In this document: positions 16,223 to 25,248 of the stretch, one piece after another
Position numbering within the stretch: the first letter of the stretch is position 1
How the letters are laid out: each line of letters opens with the position of its first letter
Assembly (NCBI GenBank): GCA_012839095.1
Contig: DUOA01000024.1
Coordinates: 1-64,000 of the forward strand
DNA length: 64,000 nt
Direction of reading: 5' to 3'
DNA from: Clostridiales bacterium
GTDB taxonomy: Bacteria > Bacillota > Clostridia > Caldicoprobacterales > DTU083
Position numbers and translations under genes: made by a program
Notes under the pieces: model-generated
The model's database searches: none
What the model saw: only the letters and a program-made list of their open reading frames with translations
Told to the model about the DNA's origin: nothing

Positions 16223-17440
16223 TTGTTAACAGTTGTCGAAGTCAAAACCAAAAGACAGCTGAAAAAGTTTGTGGAATTTCCGTTTCAGCTGTACAAAAAC
16301 AATCCCTATTGGATTCCTCCGCTGCGGGCGGACGAAATGAACACCTTAAGGTGGGACAGGAATCCGGCATTTTCGTACTGCAAGGCCAAATATTGGCTGG
16401 TCTACAAGAACGGCAGGATGGCAGGCAGAATAGCGGGAATAATCAACCGGCGTGCCATTGAGAAATGGAATCGTAAGTATGCAAGATTTGGATGGCTGGA
16501 TTTTATTGACGATCCGGAGGTAGTCAGATGCCTGCTGGGGCTGGTGGAAGACTGGGCCAGGCAGGAAGGGATGACCGGGATACAGGGTCCCATGGGCTTC
16601 TGTGATTTAGACAGGGAAGGAATGCTCATAGAAGGATTTGATGAGGTGGGCACCTTTACCACTCTCTATAACTATCCCTACTATCCCAGGTACATGGAAT
16701 TGATGGGCTACAAAAAGGATGTTGACTGGTATGAATACATCCTGGAGGTACCGGAAAAACTGAATGACAATATCCTTAAGGTGGCTGAATTGATTGAGGA
16801 GAAGAATAAGCTCAGGACCATTACCTTCGACAAGCCCAAACAGATTCTACCCTATGCCAAAGCAATTTTTGATACCATAAATGAGGCATACAAGGATTTA
16901 TACAATGTAGTTCCCTTAAATGATGAACAGGTTGAATTCTATGTCAAACAGTATTTCAGCGTGGTAAATCCGGATTTCGTGAATATTGTGCTGGACAAGG
17001 ATGACAAGCTGGCCGCTTTCAGCCTGGGCTTTCCTTCATTGGCAAAAACTCTTCAGAAGACCAAAGGGAAGCTGCTGCCCCTCGGATTTATACGCATGCT
17101 CAGAGCCCTTAGGGTGAATAACAGTGTTGACCTGCTTCTGGTAGCAGTCCGGCCGGATCTTCAGGGAAAGGGCGTCAACAGCCTGCTTATGAAGGCCATG
17201 GCGGAGGCCTGCTGGAAAAACGGCATCAAGGTGGCACATTTGAATCCGCAGCTTGAGAGCAACCTTAAGGTAAGGTCTCAGTGGAAACATTTTACCGGCC
17301 AGCAGCACAAAAAGAGACGCTGCTATGTCAAGGAGCTCAGCGACGCTGATGATAAGGACCAGGCTGTGCAAGGCGAATCAGAACAGCGGTATGAGACTAT
17401 ATTCTCTTCCATGAAGGTAAAGGATGGGGTACAGGTATAA
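16223..17440 (+). CDS. GNAT-fold acyltransferase-like protein (YghO-type)
   Basis: 405-residue protein beginning LTVVEVKTKRQLKKFVEFPF, with FPFQLYKNNPYWIPPL near 20-35. A C-terminal GNAT-like core follows, including VDLLLVAVRPDLQGKGVNSLLMKA, an acetyl-CoA loop of Q-G-K-G-V-N form. This matches a family of large acyl-CoA N-acyltransferase-like proteins of unknown substrate. TTG 16223 is 7 bases after GGGGGG. The last ~50 residues are charged and probably disordered. Function not known. Confidence 0.75.
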   Translation: MLTVVEVKTKRQLKKFVEFPFQLYKNNPYWIPPLRADEMNTLRWDRNPAFSYCKAKYWLVYKNGRMAGRIAGIINRRAIEKWNRKYARFGWLDFIDDPEVVRCLLGLVEDWARQEGMTGIQGPMGFCDLDREGMLIEGFDEVGTFTTLYNYPYYPRYMELMGYKKDVDWYEYILEVPEKLNDNILKVAELIEEKNKLRTITFDKPKQILPYAKAIFDTINEAYKDLYNVVPLNDEQVEFYVKQYFSVVNPDFVNIVLDKDDKLAAFSLGFPSLAKTLQKTKGKLLPLGFIRMLRALRVNNSVDLLLVAVRPDLQGKGVNSLLMKAMAEACWKNGIKVAHLNPQLESNLKVRSQWKHFTGQQHKKRRCYVKELSDADDKDQAVQGESEQRYETIFSSMKVKDGVQV

Positions 17441-17480
17441 GGGCCTGCCTCTGTGAAATGGGAGAAACAGGTTCCATCGG

Positions 17481-17510
17481 TTGACAAATGCAATTATTTC
17501 TGTTTATAAT
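17481..17510 (+). promoter_or_regulatory. sigma-A promoter of the metG T-box transcript
   Basis: Consensus TTGACA (17481-17486), 18-base spacer, consensus TATAAT (17505-17510). Predicted start near 17517. Confidence 0.85.
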
Positions 17511-17516
17511 TATGAC

Positions 17517-17797
17517 AATATAATAAGTGAAACACAGTGATGGGAAGAGTAGGCAAATGGAACTGCCCGACAGAGAGCCGGGTCAGGTGAAAGCCGGCGG
17601 CAGGGAGATTTGTTGAAGATGGCCCCGGAGTGAAGCGGTTGAAGGAAGCCAGAAGGCGGAAGTAGGCCGCTGCGGAAGATACCGTTATCAAATCAGGTGA
17701 TTGGAAGGTCACTGTAACAAGGCTTTGCTTTTGTGAAGCGAATTAGGGTGGTACCGCGTGCCCCTCGCCCCTAAAGGTGTGAGGGGCTTATTTTATG
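17517..17797 (+). promoter_or_regulatory. T-box riboswitch leader (tRNA-Met) of metG
   Basis: Leader of about 280 bases. The conserved T-box AGGGTGGTACCGCG is at 17745-17758. A GC-rich terminator hairpin follows, GCCCCTC (17760-17766) with GAGGGGC (17781-17787), then a T-rich tail. Stem I elements (GGGAAGAGTA near 17540; TTGAAG before the specifier) are present. The best specifier is ATG at 17619-17621. The UGGU in the T-box pairs with a tRNA ending ACCA, so discriminator A, as in tRNA-Met and unlike tRNA-Asp, which decides against the overlapping GAT reading. Uncharged tRNA-Met should stabilise the antiterminator and allow metG expression. Confidence 0.93.
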
Positions 17798-17853
17798 TGG
17801 TTTGAAAGAAATCCCGCTTGGGTAGAATGTCTATGAGGAAGGAAAGATGAGTT

Positions 17854-19842
17854 ATGAGTGAGAAACAAACATTTTATATTACAACCCCCATTTATTATCC
17901 CAGTGACAAACTGCATATCGGTCACTCCTACACCACCGTGGCAGCAGATGCCATGGCCAGGTTCAAAAGAATGACGGGCTATGATGTCATGTTCCTGACG
18001 GGAACGGATGAGCACGGGCAGAAAATTGAAAAGATAGCGCAGGAGAACAATGTTTCTCCCAAGCAGTATGTGGACCATATTGTGGCCGGGATAAAGGAAT
18101 TGTGGAAGCTGATGGATATCAGCTATGATGATTTTATACGGACCACCGACAGGCGTCATGAGGAAGTTGTGCAGAAAATCTTCAAAAAGCTGTATGACCA
18201 GGGCGATATCTACAAAAGTGAATACGAGGGCTGGTACTGTACTCCCTGTGAGTCCTTCTGGACCCAGCATCAGCTGAAGGAGGGCAATTGTCCTGATTGC
18301 GGGCGGCAGGTGGAACTGGTCAGGGAGGAAAGCTATTTTTTCCGCCTTTCCAAATACCAGGATCGGCTTATTAAGCACATCGAGGAGCATCCGGAGTTTA
18401 TCCAGCCTCAGTCCCGCCAGAACGAGATGCTGAACAATTTTCTTCGCCCGGGTCTGGAGGATCTTTGTGTTTCGAGAACATCCTTTAAATGGGGTATTCC
18501 GGTCACCTTTGACAAGGACCATGTTATATACGTATGGATCGATGCATTATCCAATTATATTTCCGCTCTGGGTTATCTGACCGATAATCCGGAAAAATTT
18601 CATCGCTACTGGCCGGCCGATGTCCATCTGGTGGGTAAGGAAATTGTCAGGTTCCATACCATCATCTGGCCCATTATGCTGATGGCCCTGGGTGAGCCCC
18701 TGCCCAAACAGGTTTTCGGCCATGGATGGCTGATTCTGGAAGGCGGTAAGATGTCAAAATCCAAGGGGAATGTGGTGGATCCCGCAGTGCTGGTTAAGCG
18801 GTACGGCCTGGATGCCCTGCGCTATTTCCTGCTCAGGGAGGTTCCCTTTGGTTCTGATGGGGTCTTTTCCAACGAATCCCTGATCAGTCGGATCAACTCC
18901 GATCTGGCCAACGATCTGGGCAATCTTCTCAGCCGTACCGTTGCCATGATTGAAAAGTATTTTGACGGAATTATTCCTCCCTGCAGTGAGGAAACAGAGC
19001 TGGATTCGGAACTTAAGCAGCTTGCACTGGAGACCCCGGGCAGGGTTGAGAAGCTTATGGACGAGCTTTTGTTCAGCAATGCCCTGCAGGAAATCTGGAA
19101 GCTGGTGTCCAGAAGCAACAAGTATATAGATGAAACCACCCCCTGGCTGCTGGCAAAATCTGAATCCGATGGTCCAAGGCTGGGCACTGTACTTTATAAT
19201 CTGGCGGAATCCCTGCGCTTTATATCCGTGCTGATTTCGCCCTTCATGACCCGTACTCCGCCCCGCATTCAGGAGCAGCTGGGGATAAGCAGCAGTGGCG
19301 ATACAACCTGGGAAAGCCTTAAGGAATTCGGCAGGCTGAAAGCCGGCAGCAGGGTAAAGAGGGGGGAGGTTATCTTCCCCAGATTGGATCCGGAAAAGGA
19401 ACTGGAAGCTTTGGAGGCATTAAGACAGGAAAAGCTTCAGGAAGAGACTGTCCGGGCTGCAGCTGATAAAGCGGAAAAGGAAGATTCAGATTCTAGGCAG
19501 GCACCGGACATCCTGCCTGAGATAACTATAGATGACTTTGCCAAGGTGGATTTGAGGGTGGCAAGGGTTGTAAAGGCAGAGCGGGTGGAAAAGGCTGACA
19601 AGCTTTTGAAACTGACCTTGGATGTGGGAGGGAAATCCCGCCAGGTGGTCTCCGGCATTGCTCAGCATTACAGTCCTGAGGAATTGGAAGGAATGTCTGT
19701 CATCCTGGTTGCAAACCTGAAACCCGTGAAGCTGAGAGGTATCCTATCCGAGGGCATGATTCTGGCAGCGTCCGATGAAAGAGGGAAGCTGGTGCTGGTA
19801 ACGGCTTCAGAAGAAATAGAGAGCGGATCACAGGTCCGGTAG
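17854..19842 (+). CDS. metG: Methionyl-tRNA synthetase
   Basis: 662-residue class I synthetase. It has HIGHSYTT near the N-terminus, a zinc knuckle (CTPCESF and CPDCG, ~129-150), and KMSKSKGN. A C-terminal tRNA-binding OB domain (~555-660) contains KVDLRVARVVKAERV. It charges tRNA-Met for initiation and elongation. Expression is controlled by the T-box leader just upstream. Start ATG 17854 follows GAGGAAGG. tatD begins 10 bases after the stop, as in Bacillus metS-dayD(tatD)-yabE. Confidence 0.97.
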   Translation: MSEKQTFYITTPIYYPSDKLHIGHSYTTVAADAMARFKRMTGYDVMFLTGTDEHGQKIEKIAQENNVSPKQYVDHIVAGIKELWKLMDISYDDFIRTTDRRHEEVVQKIFKKLYDQGDIYKSEYEGWYCTPCESFWTQHQLKEGNCPDCGRQVELVREESYFFRLSKYQDRLIKHIEEHPEFIQPQSRQNEMLNNFLRPGLEDLCVSRTSFKWGIPVTFDKDHVIYVWIDALSNYISALGYLTDNPEKFHRYWPADVHLVGKEIVRFHTIIWPIMLMALGEPLPKQVFGHGWLILEGGKMSKSKGNVVDPAVLVKRYGLDALRYFLLREVPFGSDGVFSNESLISRINSDLANDLGNLLSRTVAMIEKYFDGIIPPCSEETELDSELKQLALETPGRVEKLMDELLFSNALQEIWKLVSRSNKYIDETTPWLLAKSESDGPRLGTVLYNLAESLRFISVLISPFMTRTPPRIQEQLGISSSGDTTWESLKEFGRLKAGSRVKRGEVIFPRLDPEKELEALEALRQEKLQEETVRAAADKAEKEDSDSRQAPDILPEITIDDFAKVDLRVARVVKAERVEKADKLLKLTLDVGGKSRQVVSGIAQHYSPEELEGMSVILVANLKPVKLRGILSEGMILAASDERGKLVLVTASEEIESGSQVR

Positions 19843-19852
19843 AGGTGAGTAC

Positions 19853-20623
19853 ATGCTGTTTGACAGTCATGTCCATTTGGACGACAAGCGGTTTGACCCG
19901 GACAGGCAGGCCCTGATTCAAGGCCTGCCGCAGCGCGGTATATCCCATCTGTTGAATGCGGGGGCGGATATGGAATCCTCCCGCCTGTCCATAGCATTGG
20001 CTGAGCAATATCCAATTATTCACGCTGCTGTAGGTGTTCATCCTCATGATGCACAGGAAATGAAAGACAATGATCTGGATGACCTTATGCAGATGGCAAA
20101 GCACCCCAAGGTGGCTGCTATAGGAGAGATCGGCCTGGATTACTACTATGACAATTCACCCAGGGACATCCAGAGAAAACGCTTTGCAGATCAGCTGGAG
20201 CTGGCCGTTTCTGCTGATCTGCCCGTAGTGATTCACAGCCGGGATGCAGGCAGTGATACCATGGATATACTGAAGGCATATGCCGCCAGGCTGAGGGGCT
20301 GTGTGCTGCATTGTTATTCGGGAAGCTGGGAAATGGCAAAGATTTATCAGAACATGGGTTTTTACATTTCACTGGGCGGCCCTGTTACATTTAAGAAGGC
20401 GGTCAAGCCGGTGGAGGTGGCGAAAAACATCGATTTGGAACGGCTCTTAATTGAAACCGACAGCCCTTATCTGGCCCCCCACCCATACAGGGGCAAGCGC
20501 AATGATCCCGGCCTGGTAGGTCTGGTAGCGGAACGGATTGCTGAAATAAGGGGCATGGAAATGGAGGAAGTGGCTGAAATCACCAGGAAAAATGCCTGCC
20601 GCTTATTTGGCATAGAGCTTTGA
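19853..20623 (+). CDS. tatD: TatD family metal-dependent DNase
   Basis: 256-residue TIM-barrel hydrolase with HVHLD (metal ligands), GEIGLDYYY, HSRDA, HCYSGS and ETDSPYLAPHPYRGKRN, the full TatD signature. The family has 3'-5' exonuclease activity on DNA and has been linked to DNA repair and D-aminoacyl-tRNA quality control. GAGGTGAG precedes ATG 19853. Co-transcribed with metG and closed by a terminator. Confidence 0.95.
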   Translation: MLFDSHVHLDDKRFDPDRQALIQGLPQRGISHLLNAGADMESSRLSIALAEQYPIIHAAVGVHPHDAQEMKDNDLDDLMQMAKHPKVAAIGEIGLDYYYDNSPRDIQRKRFADQLELAVSADLPVVIHSRDAGSDTMDILKAYAARLRGCVLHCYSGSWEMAKIYQNMGFYISLGGPVTFKKAVKPVEVAKNIDLERLLIETDSPYLAPHPYRGKRNDPGLVGLVAERIAEIRGMEMEEVAEITRKNACRLFGIEL

Positions 20624-20644
20624 AAATACGATGAATTTTCTTGA

Positions 20645-20683
20645 GGAGTTCTTAGGAACTGTATTCCTAAGGGCTTCTTTTTT
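20645..20683 (+). terminator. Terminator after tatD
   Basis: A 14-bp stem with a few G-T pairs (20645-20658 with 20664-20677) is followed by TTTTTT. Confidence 0.85.
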
Positions 20684-20814
20684 GTATGCCGGCATGGTTT
20701 ATCGGTATATTACAGCAAAAACGGTATAATCTTTGTGCATTTTGGTATATGAAAAGAAATAAATGGAATAATATAACAAGTGAATTGCAAATCTTTTTCA
20801 ATTGTTAAAAAGGT

Positions 20815-20843
20815 TTGACAATATATTAAGAATATATTACAAT
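20815..20843 (+). promoter_or_regulatory. sigma-A promoter of yabE
   Basis: Consensus TTGACA (20815-20820), 17 bases, TACAAT (20838-20843), 52 bases before the start. Confidence 0.8.
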
Positions 20844-20894
20844 TACTCCATCCTCACCTTAATGATTTTCCGATTATTTAGAAGGAGGTTGAAC

Positions 20895-21959
20895 ATGGAC
20901 TCACACAAGAGGGGCTTCTGGATTAAGAGTTCCATCTTATTCCTGGCGGCCCTGACTATTGCCGCAGTGGCAACAGTCAAACTAACCCATTACGTACAGG
21001 ACATGGCAAAACATGTCACACTGGACGACGATGGTTATCGTGTAGAGATTACTACTTATGACACCAATGTAGAGCAGCTGCTGAATCGATATGACATCAC
21101 CCTGGGCCCGGGGGATGAAATCACACCGGCTCTCGATGAAGCATTGGAGGATGGCACAGAGATTAATATAACCCGGGCCATGACCGTGACTGTAGAAGCA
21201 GACGGAAGGGAGAAAGTGCTTTATGTAACCGGAGGAACCGTAAGGGATATGCTTGGAAAAGCAAGTGTTGAATTACGGGAAAAGGATTTGATTAACTACC
21301 CCCTGTATATGTCGGTAAAACCATACGACCGTATAACCATTACACGAATAGATGAAGAGGTACAGATTGAGACCGAGGCCATTCCTTATCAGGTGGTCAC
21401 CAAGAAGAACAACAGTATGGATGAGGGAACAAGCAGGGTAGTACAGGAAGGACAACAAGGTGAGCTGGAAAGAAGGATACTGGTTACCTACCAGGACGGT
21501 GTGGAAATAGATCGGCAGCTGGTAAGCGAATCAGTAAAAGCGGAACCGGTAAACCGCATAGTGGAAAAGGGCACGGTAAAGAGGATAACCAACTCCCGCG
21601 GAGACTCCTTCCGCTATTCCAAAGTGCGGAAGATGACAGCAACTGCCTATACGGCAGGTTATGAATCCACAGGGAAGAATCCCGGTGACAGGTATTATGG
21701 AGTAACATCCAGCGGAAAAAAGGTCAAGTCATATCACACCATAGCTGCGCCGCCCGATATTCCAATTGGTACCAAGGTTTATATTCCGGAGCTGGTCAAA
21801 TTCTGGGCACAGCGCGGGGTCAGCATCAGCGGTGTCTTCACTGTGGAGGATCGGGGCGGAGCCATCAAAGGCAACAAAATAGACATCTATATGGACAATA
21901 CACAGCTGACCAGAGCATGGGGAAGGCGAAGTGTTACCGTCTATTTTATCAGAAAATAA
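20895..21959 (+). CDS. yabE: YabE-like DUF348-G5-3D wall protein
   Basis: 354-residue exported or membrane-anchored protein. One N-terminal hydrophobic segment (~9-31) is followed by two DUF348 repeats (~45-140), a G5 domain (~155-235) and a C-terminal 3D domain (~255-354, with AYTAGYESTG, KSYHTIAAP and FTVEDRGGAIKGNKIDIYM). The 3D domain is a double-psi barrel of the MltA/resuscitation-factor type, so it probably cleaves peptidoglycan glycan strands. GAAGGAGGTTG fixes ATG 20895; a longer frame from 20802 would place the -10 inside the gene. It lies before rsmA as in Bacillus, but rnmV (RNase M5) is missing between them. Confidence 0.9.
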   Translation: MDSHKRGFWIKSSILFLAALTIAAVATVKLTHYVQDMAKHVTLDDDGYRVEITTYDTNVEQLLNRYDITLGPGDEITPALDEALEDGTEINITRAMTVTVEADGREKVLYVTGGTVRDMLGKASVELREKDLINYPLYMSVKPYDRITITRIDEEVQIETEAIPYQVVTKKNNSMDEGTSRVVQEGQQGELERRILVTYQDGVEIDRQLVSESVKAEPVNRIVEKGTVKRITNSRGDSFRYSKVRKMTATAYTAGYESTGKNPGDRYYGVTSSGKKVKSYHTIAAPPDIPIGTKVYIPELVKFWAQRGVSISGVFTVEDRGGAIKGNKIDIYMDNTQLTRAWGRRSVTVYFIRK

Positions 21960-21985
21960 ATCCGGTAAGTAAAAGAAAAATTTAA

Positions 21986-22010
21986 GGCAGATGCAGATCT
22001 GCCTTTTTTA
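21986..22010 (+). terminator. Terminator after yabE
   Basis: GGCAGAT (21986-21992) with ATCTGCC (21997-22003), then six T. Confidence 0.85.
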
Positions 22011-22102
22011 TTTGCTTGCGGCAGTATATAATGTAAGAACCAGGGAGCAATTCTTCCTGTGAAGGCAGGGTTACAGCCATTGCTGCTTGGAAGGAGAATG
22101 AT

Positions 22103-22978
22103 ATGAACCCATTGACATCGCCCAGATACCTGAAGGAGCTCCTGTCAAGGCATGGATTTAACTTCAGCAGGAGCCTGGGTCAGAATTTCCTAATCGATGA
22201 AAATATTCTGCAGAAGATAATAAAAGGGGCGGCAGTCACCCGGGAAGATGTCATTTTGGAAATCGGACCAGGTGTAGGCACTCTGACTGCTGCATTGGCC
22301 GGGCAGGCAGAAAGGGTGGTTGCGGTAGAGATCGATCGTTCACTCTTGCCCATCCTGGAGGAGACCCTGGGAGACTTTGACAATGTGAAGGTTATTCATG
22401 GTGACATCCTTAAATTGGATCTGGATCTCCTCCTTCGGGATGCTCTTGGCGGAAGGCCCTTCAAAATTGTCGCCAACCTGCCCTATTACATTACAACGCC
22501 CATTATTATGCGCTTTCTGGAAGAAGAGCGGCCCTATACCTCCATCACCGTTATGATCCAGAAGGAAGTGGCGGAAAGAATGGCTGCCGGACCGGGCAGC
22601 AAGGATTATGGAGCCCTCAGTGTGGCAGTGCAGTTTTATACCAGGCCCCGTTTAATTGGCAGGGTGCCCTCCGGTGTATTCATGCCTCCTCCGAAAGTGG
22701 ATTCCATGATTATTACATTGGAAAGACGGAGCAGGCCTGCTGTGGAAGTGAAGAGCACAGCCATGTTTTTTAAGGTGGTAAAGGCAGTCTTTGCCCAGCG
22801 GCGAAAGACCCTGCTAAATACTTTGTCTGCCGCCGGTGTAAGCCCCCTGGGCAAGGCAGCCCTGGGAGAAAGCCTGTCCGGGATAGGCATAGACCCGGTA
22901 AGAAGGGGTGAGACCCTTACCCTGGAAGAACTGGCTGCCATAAGCAACCTCATAACACACCAAAGTCCGACGGCATAA
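22103..22978 (+). CDS. rsmA: 16S rRNA A1518/A1519 dimethyltransferase
   Basis: 291-residue KsgA/RsmA enzyme with SLGQNFLIDENIL, the SAM loop EIGPGVGTLTAAL and the catalytic NLPYYI. It dimethylates two adjacent adenines near the 3' end of 16S rRNA. GGAAGGAG precedes ATG 22103. A terminator overlaps its stop codon. Confidence 0.97.
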   Translation: MNPLTSPRYLKELLSRHGFNFSRSLGQNFLIDENILQKIIKGAAVTREDVILEIGPGVGTLTAALAGQAERVVAVEIDRSLLPILEETLGDFDNVKVIHGDILKLDLDLLLRDALGGRPFKIVANLPYYITTPIIMRFLEEERPYTSITVMIQKEVAERMAAGPGSKDYGALSVAVQFYTRPRLIGRVPSGVFMPPPKVDSMIITLERRSRPAVEVKSTAMFFKVVKAVFAQRRKTLLNTLSAAGVSPLGKAALGESLSGIGIDPVRRGETLTLEELAAISNLITHQSPTA

Positions 22979-22993
22979 CCGTTGGATTTTTTT
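22966..22993 (+). terminator. Terminator overlapping the rsmA stop
   Basis: TCCGACGG (22966-22973) with CCGTTGGA (22979-22986), then seven T. The stem starts inside the last codons of rsmA. Confidence 0.7.
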
Positions 22994-23124
22994 ATTCAGC
23001 AAGATTCCGGCTGACAGGGTACTTTTTCCTTTCTCTTTCATATATTAGTATGGATAAGTATATCGGCAGGGCGTTTTTTGGACATCCGGCAGAGGAAACT
23101 GGACTAAGAGAAAGGAGAGGTATT

Positions 23125-24270
23125 ATGTTGAGCAAACGCCAATTCCATCGGTCCTTTATCATATTGAAGGCACATGACAGCGGATACAGCCTGCGTGACG
23201 GAAGAGAGCCTGCAGGCTACGGTAAGCTGGAAATCAGAAACAGAAGCGGCAGAATACAGCTTTACATACAGGATATGAGGCCGGCAGATCCGAAGCGGGC
23301 AATATATGACGTTGTTCTGGTTTCAGGAAGTTCAGATGTGGAACCTGTTAAGCTTACCAGCATACAGCTGCCTGATAACGGACGGGGAGAATACGAGATT
23401 TCCTTTGATCCCAATGATGTTAAGGAAACGGGGAACAGAATCGGTGATTATCATGCATTGGCTGTTGTTGAGAGGACTCTGGACAGAAATGACCTTCTTG
23501 GCTGTCCCTTGATTGGTTATTCCGATAAAAGGGTGGATTTGGACTGGTCCGGGAGGGTAAGGCGTCAGCTGACGCAGATGTACAGGACGCTGCAGGACGG
23601 AGGGCTTTTTGCAATATCCGGACCGGAAAGAGAGAATAGTGATCTTGAGACTAATATGAATGCTCAGCCTGACGAAATCCAGGAAGATTCAATAAATCCC
23701 GAGCTTCTGAATTTCGTACCGCCGGACATCAGCTATATATATGAGGGTGAAGAGAAGGAAGAAGAATTGGAATTTTCCTTGTCGGAAGCCTCAGGGGAAG
23801 CAGAGGAGGGGGAGTGGGAGCATGACCATCAGGAACCCGATGAGAGAAGCGCTCCATACTGCAGCATGCAGCCGGAGGCTGCCCCCTATTGGAGTCAGGC
23901 TGAAGAATACTACAACCGGTTATTTGACAGGCATAAAAAGGTGACTCCCTTTGATGATGTCATTGGTGAAGTGGACTGGATTCGGCTGGAAAGCCGCCAT
24001 GAAACAGTTTATCCCCAATATTGGTCTGATTATCCTGCTTACCTTTACGGCAGGGATGGCTGGCGGCTTGATCATTACCTGGTAGGGCTGGTCCGCAGCA
24101 AGGGAAAGGTGGAATACGTTGTATATGGAATACCGGGTATTTACAGTGCACTTCCCCCAATGTCCATGCATGGATTCTCCCGATGGCTGCCCGTAAAAAA
24201 CGGATACGGAGCAGGTTACTGGCTCCTGTATATCGATGCTGCTACCGGAAATATTGCATATCCTTATTGA
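23125..24270 (+). CDS. Unrecognised 381-residue protein between rsmA and spo0A
   Basis: I do not recognise an experimentally known function. Residues ~1-120 look like a beta-rich domain (KLEIRNRSGRIQLYIQDM, then VVLVSGSSDVEPVKL). Residues ~170-265 are acidic and low in order (EEKEEELEF, EAEEGEWEHDH). The C-terminal ~110 residues are aromatic-rich (HYLVGLVRSKGKVEYVVYG, GYWLLYIDAATGNIAYP), a module I have seen at the end of other clostridial proteins of unknown role. There is no signal peptide or membrane segment. AAGGAGAGG fixes ATG 23125; the longer frame from 23050 lacks a ribosome site. Bacillus has the sporulation protease YabG at this place, but this protein does not resemble it. Confidence 0.8.
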   Translation: MLSKRQFHRSFIILKAHDSGYSLRDGREPAGYGKLEIRNRSGRIQLYIQDMRPADPKRAIYDVVLVSGSSDVEPVKLTSIQLPDNGRGEYEISFDPNDVKETGNRIGDYHALAVVERTLDRNDLLGCPLIGYSDKRVDLDWSGRVRRQLTQMYRTLQDGGLFAISGPERENSDLETNMNAQPDEIQEDSINPELLNFVPPDISYIYEGEEKEEELEFSLSEASGEAEEGEWEHDHQEPDERSAPYCSMQPEAAPYWSQAEEYYNRLFDRHKKVTPFDDVIGEVDWIRLESRHETVYPQYWSDYPAYLYGRDGWRLDHYLVGLVRSKGKVEYVVYGIPGIYSALPPMSMHGFSRWLPVKNGYGAGYWLLYIDAATGNIAYPY

Positions 24271-24356
24271 ATTTTTCAATTTTCTATTTAAAAATTCCTC
24301 CCAATATGTTATGATAAAAGAAGTAGATTTACCATAAATTTCTATAATTAACAGTA

Positions 24357-24363
24357 TTCGACA
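24357..24363. promoter_or_regulatory. Spo0A box upstream of spo0A
   Basis: TTCGACA, the complement of TGTCGAA, lies 81 bases before the spo0A start and 8 bases after a TATAAT at 24343-24348 that lacks a good -35. It suggests autoregulation. Confidence 0.6.
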
Positions 24364-24385
24364 TTATATTTTGGTAAATTGACTA

Positions 24386-24413
24386 AGCAGGTCTGATAAT
24401 GGAAAAACCTGCT
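24386..24413. repeat. Inverted repeat in the spo0A leader
   Basis: AGCAGGT (24386-24392) and ACCTGCT (24407-24413), a perfect 7-bp inverted repeat with a 14-base loop, 31 bases before the spo0A start. There is no T run, so it is not a terminator; it could be an operator or mRNA hairpin. Confidence 0.5.
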
Positions 24414-24444
24414 GACAAATGTAAACTAATGAGGAGGAAAGGAT

Positions 24445-25230
24445 ATGAATGCAAAGATCAGAGTAGTGGTAATCGATGACAACCCCCATATCCGTGAAAT
24501 CATGTCTTCCTATATAGGCAGGGAAGAGGATATGGAGGTTGCAGGCACAGCCGGCGACGGAAGCAGGGGATTGGAGCTGATAAAGGCTGTCCGACCCGAT
24601 GTTGTATTGTTGGATATGATTATGCCGCATACGGACGGCCTCAGCATACTGGAGCACTTCAGCAGCAGCTCTGATTACATGCCTTCAATTATCTGCCTGT
24701 CAGCGGTAGGGCAGGAGGAGCTAATCCGAAGGGCCATCAACCTGGGGGCAAAATACTATATGGTCAAACCCTTCGATTTTGAGCTGATATTAAACCGCAT
24801 ACGGGAATTGTCCGGTTCTCCCTCACCGGTCATCGGCAGGCCTGTTCCTTCCGCATCAAATAATAACAAGAGCAGGCAAATCAACCTGGAAGAAAGAATC
24901 ACCAATATCTTTCTTACCATTGGAATTCCTGCTCATATCAAAGGCTATCATTTCCTCAGGGAAGCCATTAAGATGGTAGTGGAGGACAATGATATAATCA
25001 ACCGGATAACAAAGGAGCTCTATCCCGGCATCTCCAGAAAATTCAATACCACGCCCAGCAAGGTGGAACGGGCAATCCGGCACTCCATCGATGTAGCCTG
25101 GAGCCGGGGCAAGGTTGAAAATATCAATCAATTGTTTGGGTATGTTGTATACGATAAAAACGACAAGCCTACCAACGGTGAGTTTATTGCCCTGGTGGCT
25201 GACAAGCTTTCCATGGAACTCACCGCCTGA
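24445..25230 (+). CDS. spo0A: Stage 0 sporulation response regulator Spo0A
   Basis: 261-residue master regulator of sporulation. The receiver domain (1-~125) has the acidic pocket Asp11/Asp12, phospho-acceptor Asp57 ([10 protein letters not shown]) and [10 protein letters not shown]. The Spo0A_C DNA-binding domain (~150-261) contains [16 protein letters not shown] and [18 protein letters not shown], the recognition helix region. GAGGAGGAAAGG precedes ATG 24445. In Bacillus and many Clostridia spo0A follows spoIVB; here it follows rsmA and an unknown gene, and no spoIVB is in the window. A Spo0A box upstream suggests it controls itself. Confidence 0.97.
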   Translation: MNAKIRVVVIDDNPHIREIMSSYIGREEDMEVAGTAGDGSRGLELIKAVRPDVVLLDMIMPHTDGLSILEHFSSSSDYMPSIICLSAVGQEELIRRAINLGAKYYMVKPFDFELILNRIRELSGSPSPVIGRPVPSASNNNKSRQINLEERITNIFLTIGIPAHIKGYHFLREAIKMVVEDNDIINRITKELYPGISRKFNTTPSKVERAIRHSIDVAWSRGKVENINQLFGYVVYDKNDKPTNGEFIALVADKLSMELTA

Positions 25231-25248
25231 TTGAAAGCCCTCTGCTTC

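Noticed and set aside
16234-16240. TGTCGAA as a further Spo0A box
   Set aside because: It lies within the first codons of the GNAT-like gene, downstream of its ribosome site, with no promoter; probably chance.
20684-20894. c-di-AMP (ydaO-type) riboswitch before the wall-hydrolase gene yabE
   Set aside because: The promoter lies only 52 bases before the start, leaving no room for the aptamer, and no conserved aptamer motifs are visible.
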